From the NCBI GenBank assembly GCA_963920765.1, contig OY987244.1:30174358-30238357 (forward strand): a stretch of 64,000 bases of DNA. Reading direction: 5' to 3'. Under the pieces are notes generated by a model. That model did not search any database. It was not told the origin of the DNA and saw only the letters and a list, made by a program, of their open reading frames with translations. Position 1 is the stretch's first letter; each line of letters opens with the position of its first letter. Position numbers and translations under genes: made by a program. The stretch is from Ulota crispa. Taxonomy: Eukaryota > Streptophyta > Bryopsida > Orthotrichales > Orthotrichaceae. This document shows, in pieces, positions 60,952 to 64,000 of the stretch.

Positions 60952-63178
60952 TTAATTAAGTGCAACCATTGTAACCATTACCCAAATAATAAGAAAACCC
61001 ACTACTAAAAGCCGTAAAGTACTCATGGGGGACTGCTCCGCTGATAGGAGATCCCCGTTCAACTCTGCTTGTATTGATTTACCTGCATCTTCCAGTTCCG
61101 TGAGTCTCGCTTCAGCTTGTCTTTCTAAAATTCTGCGTTGCTCTGCTTCTGAAATCACTTTGCTGCTACAGACCTGGCATTTGCAATTGCCACCAAGAAA
61201 AGGAGGAATGTTTTCGCTTGACCCAAGTTGAGCAGCCAACATTCCCATGTAACGACGATAGCCTTTCAAATGTACTTTCTTCTGTGATACAGGACTCAGA
61301 ATCTGTTCCAACAACATAGCTCCACATCAATTTTTAGTGCTTCACGGGCGATTTCTGAAGTTTTGAATGACACAAAAGAAAAAGGAAATGCGAGAGTATG
61401 CGAGGTAGAAACTCGTACGCAAAAGCATGACATCAAATAAATAAATAATATACCTGTAGAACTTCCTGAGCAAATCTACGCATTTCTGGTGGGAGGTTGA
61501 CCACCAGAAGCAAGGACAATCGGCACGGGTAATGGTCCTGAAGTAATCGAATTCTAGATTTTAGTCTCTCCAAAGGAAAACCAACAGTATTTTCACATTC
61601 ACAGTCCATCACCACTGTAATAGTTGGGTCATCCTGGTCTGCCACCAACTTCAACACTCCAGCCTCCACCTGCGACACTGCGATCCAAATGCAACAACGA
61701 CTTTCTGAGAGGTGAATCTCACCAATGTAATAGATCGATTACAAACTGTGAAGCAAGGTATAGACTTAATAAATATACAGCAGCAACAAGAACAAGAGAG
61801 CTATGAGTAGTTGAATTCGAGCACTCCAACTTCATGTAAAGAACCTAGGACATGTAAACGTCGTAAGAAGAATGATCTACTTTTAAAGATATCTATTTTG
61901 CTACTTTTTTGAGACTATGTCAATCGAAGTACACGACATCTGCACATACCGACAGCTTGGGCGAAGCCCGGATGGTCAGTAGGATCAAGCACAGTGAAGG
62001 CGAGGCCCAGTCGTATGATAAGTGCAGGTCTGCCTTGGGCATCTCTTCCATGCCAGTACACAAGATGTTCCCACCGCTTCAATTCAGGTGCAGAGAATAT
62101 ATGATGCCTTTCTCGCCATTGCACCGTTTTCTTCACCCTTGCAATGAAATTGGAAACGTTCCCATTGGCAGCTACAAGAAACCTTCCCAGTTCATCAGCA
62201 TCCATCCTGTGGGCCGCCCAGTCCAACCCAACCCGATCCAACACACCCTCAAGCACTTCCTTCAGATGTTGCCATGCAGTTGTATCAGGCGCAATACGTC
62301 AAGAAGCAAGAAGTTCTTGAAAGCAAGGAAATAACAGAGCCTGTCATAGTCAGTCGTTGTAGACGACCAATATATTATGTAACCCGGATTCTGAAGTCCT
62401 GAACACTAGTCATCATTCATTATTTCTCTACCAAGTCACGTCTTTCGTATTCAGAAGGTATCCACCTTTCAGGCAGGGTGATGCCTTTGTCCTCCAACTC
62501 TTCTTTTAGAAGAAGCAGCGTTAAAGCTCTTTGATCTGTTGGTTGAATCGGCTCCTCGCTATCTTCACTGTCAGAGTGATCACGATGAGCTGAATCATCC
62601 AATGCAGCAAATATATCCTCGCCTGTTGCATTTCGTATCTCCTCAATTGCACTTGTTACAGCAGTTGCTATTGACAAGAAAACAAGAGGCTTCGAGAAGC
62701 TCTGTCAAGCGACCAATATTCTGCTCAGAAAGCTGAAATTAGGAGCTCGAAACGTACAAGCTTGAGACAAAGAAGAGCACTATCAGCAGGGAGCGAAAAA
62801 GTAGAGAAAAACCTGAGTGGCTTGCGCAATGTGCTGGAAAGGGGAAAAGCGCTGCAGCCAGTTGAAAGGTGGAGCTTGGATGGTGAAGATGCCTTGCAAA
62901 CCCAACCACAGAGGTCGACATCTCGCTTGCGAAATTCGTCGGACAGCTTCCAATGCCGCCACTTTGGCACCGAACAAAAGCAACTGGCCTGCTGCATTTG
63001 CAAAGTTCACATGCTTCAAAGACTTCACTGGAGAAATGGACTTCCTCCACAGTGCTTGAGGCAAACTTGACCTAGTGCCCCTGGTCATTACCGTCGGTTC
63101 TTCATCCTCAATTGCACTGTAACTCTCCTCCATCTCGCTGCTCATCTCTTCTGCTCTCAATTTAGCTTCAGAGGACAT
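60952..63178 (-). CDS. Sec14-like CRAL-TRIO protein with C-terminal membrane segment (5 exons)
   Basis: Exons 62813-63178, 62432-62701, 61950-62259, 61454-61677 and 60952-61302 join to 506 residues with GT-AG introns; the acceptors of exons 2 and 3 were chosen by frame and are less certain. Residues 1-210 are a plant-specific N-terminal region (KVAALEAVRRISQARCRPLW; acidic SDSEDSEE). A CRAL-TRIO-N-like stretch (DELGRFLVAANGNVSNFIAR, VQWRERHHIFS) is followed by the lipid-binding core (YWHGRDAQGRPALIIRLG, VSQVEAGVLKLVADQDD, RLSLLLVVNLPPEMRRFAQE) and a Cys-rich FLGGNCKCQVC near 425-435, a helical acidic/basic stretch, and a hydrophobic tail (about 487-506, LLVVGFLIIWVMVTM). It resembles the Arabidopsis Sec14p-like group around At3g22410. 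Likely a phosphatidylinositol or other lipid transfer protein anchored to a membrane by its tail; the ligand is not known. Confidence 0.88.
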
Positions 63179-63330
63179 CGCTAATCACTAAAGCAAATGT
63201 TTTTGACCCTATCATCCAAGTCTGAACTTCATCATTCCATGACAATGTCGATACTCGCGAAGCCGATAACCTAAAATCTGCAACCACCACAGCACCGAAG
63301 CCATGAGAATTCTCGGAAAAGTGGACACCA

Positions 63331-63343
63331 GGGGTTTAGGGTT
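63331..63343 (-). promoter_or_regulatory. Telo-box-like motif upstream of the Sec14 gene
   Basis: AACCCTAAACCCC on the minus strand, about 155 bases upstream of the start codon. Confidence 0.4.
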
Positions 63344-63707
63344 ACGGAATGCGGACAAACGCGTCTCAGTACAGTAAAAAGCAATCTCCTCACCCTATTT
63401 CTTCTCATTGTCCAATTCTTTAGTTTAATTCGCGCACCGGCTGTACTGATTAATGAAAGTTAATAACAGAGTTAGTACTTTCATACGAAACAAGTAATGC
63501 ATGCATCGCGTTCTCACTCACACTACCACTCCCCGCAACCACTTGAATCCAAATTCCACTCCAAAGCACTCCAAGAGCAACACATTGTAACGCCAACATT
63601 AAATCCTCCCGCCAAATGCGAACAAGGCTCCACTCCAGGCAACAAACGAACCATCTACATGCGATCGCCAACGCAGGCACAGATCCTCTCGATCCACACT
63701 CCTCCGG

Positions 63708-63905
63708 GACATTCAAAGTTTCAACACCTGATTATACAATCCGATATATAAAATCTGTAATTATAGCAAAATTCTTTCAAACTAATCACAAGAATGCAAA
63801 AGCGCGACATTCAAAGTTTCAAAACCTGATTAGACAATCCGATATATAAATTCGGTAATTACAGCATATTCTTTCAAACAGAACTAATCACATGAATGCG
63901 AAAGC
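63708..63905. repeat. Tandem 98-base duplication upstream of the Sec14 gene
   Basis: Copies 63708-63805 and 63806-63905 share gacattcaaagtttcaa, caatccgatatataaa and attctttcaaac blocks with few changes. Confidence 0.8.
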
Positions 63906-64000
63906 AAAACTTACTAACCTTAGCTCATCTTCGAGGATCACATCGTTACAACGCCATCGTTGCCAACCACCACCGCTGCACAATCAATCTCACAATTAAA

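Noticed and set aside
1-64000. CRISPR arrays, bacterial operons, rRNA genes
   Set aside because: None seen; repeats lack regular spacers and gene structure is eukaryotic.

Overview
The window is nuclear DNA of a land plant, probably a non-flowering one (bryophyte grade or similar). Six independent lines bear on this: five protein-coding genes of plant families, most with GT-AG introns, a chloroplast NDH assembly factor (CRR7), an intronless PAL gene, a plant-type PEP carboxylase, many plant transposons, and a nuclear copy of mitochondrial atp9 that still carries the 3' part of a group II intron. Introns in atp9 are known from mitochondria of non-seed plants; the species itself cannot be named from the sequence.

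Layout. All five host genes lie on the minus strand. CRR7 (1501-4967) has four small exons. A decayed pogo-type transposase lies at 8600-10810. A 3.08-kb non-autonomous CACTA element (11645-14726) holds a SINE-like unit, a foldback and a simple satellite. A histidine-phosphatase (phosphoglycerate-mutase-like) gene lies at 15216-16025, and intronless PAL at 17187-19379. The stretch 20180-28600 is nearly all repeats: foldback elements, TTAA-bounded elements, a very long hairpin and the atp9 NUMT. The PEPC gene (28628-34552) resolves into 12 coding exons that join without a frame break into 967 residues. The stretch 35000-47240 is again repeats, including a chain of four TTAA-bounded elements. 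A Ty1/copia element (47247-52038) is followed by nested inverted-repeat elements, and a Sec14/CRAL-TRIO gene (60952-63178) closes the window.

How genes relate. The host genes do not form a pathway cluster. PAL opens phenylpropanoid metabolism, PEPC makes oxaloacetate, CRR7 assists assembly of the chloroplast NDH complex, and the Sec14 protein is a putative lipid-transfer protein with a membrane tail.

Most unusual items. (1) The copia element carries an intact 169-codon ORF in antisense, filling the space between the end of pol and the polypurine tract; it has a hydrophobic N-terminal part and a clear RNase H1-type hybrid-binding (viroplasmin-like) domain, although the pol genes around it are dead. 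(2) A family of at least nine elements has CCCCTAAAGG-type termini and lies between TTAA tetranucleotides, the signature of piggyBac-type insertion. (3) A nuclear insertion holds a group II intron domain V and the last exon of mitochondrial atp9.
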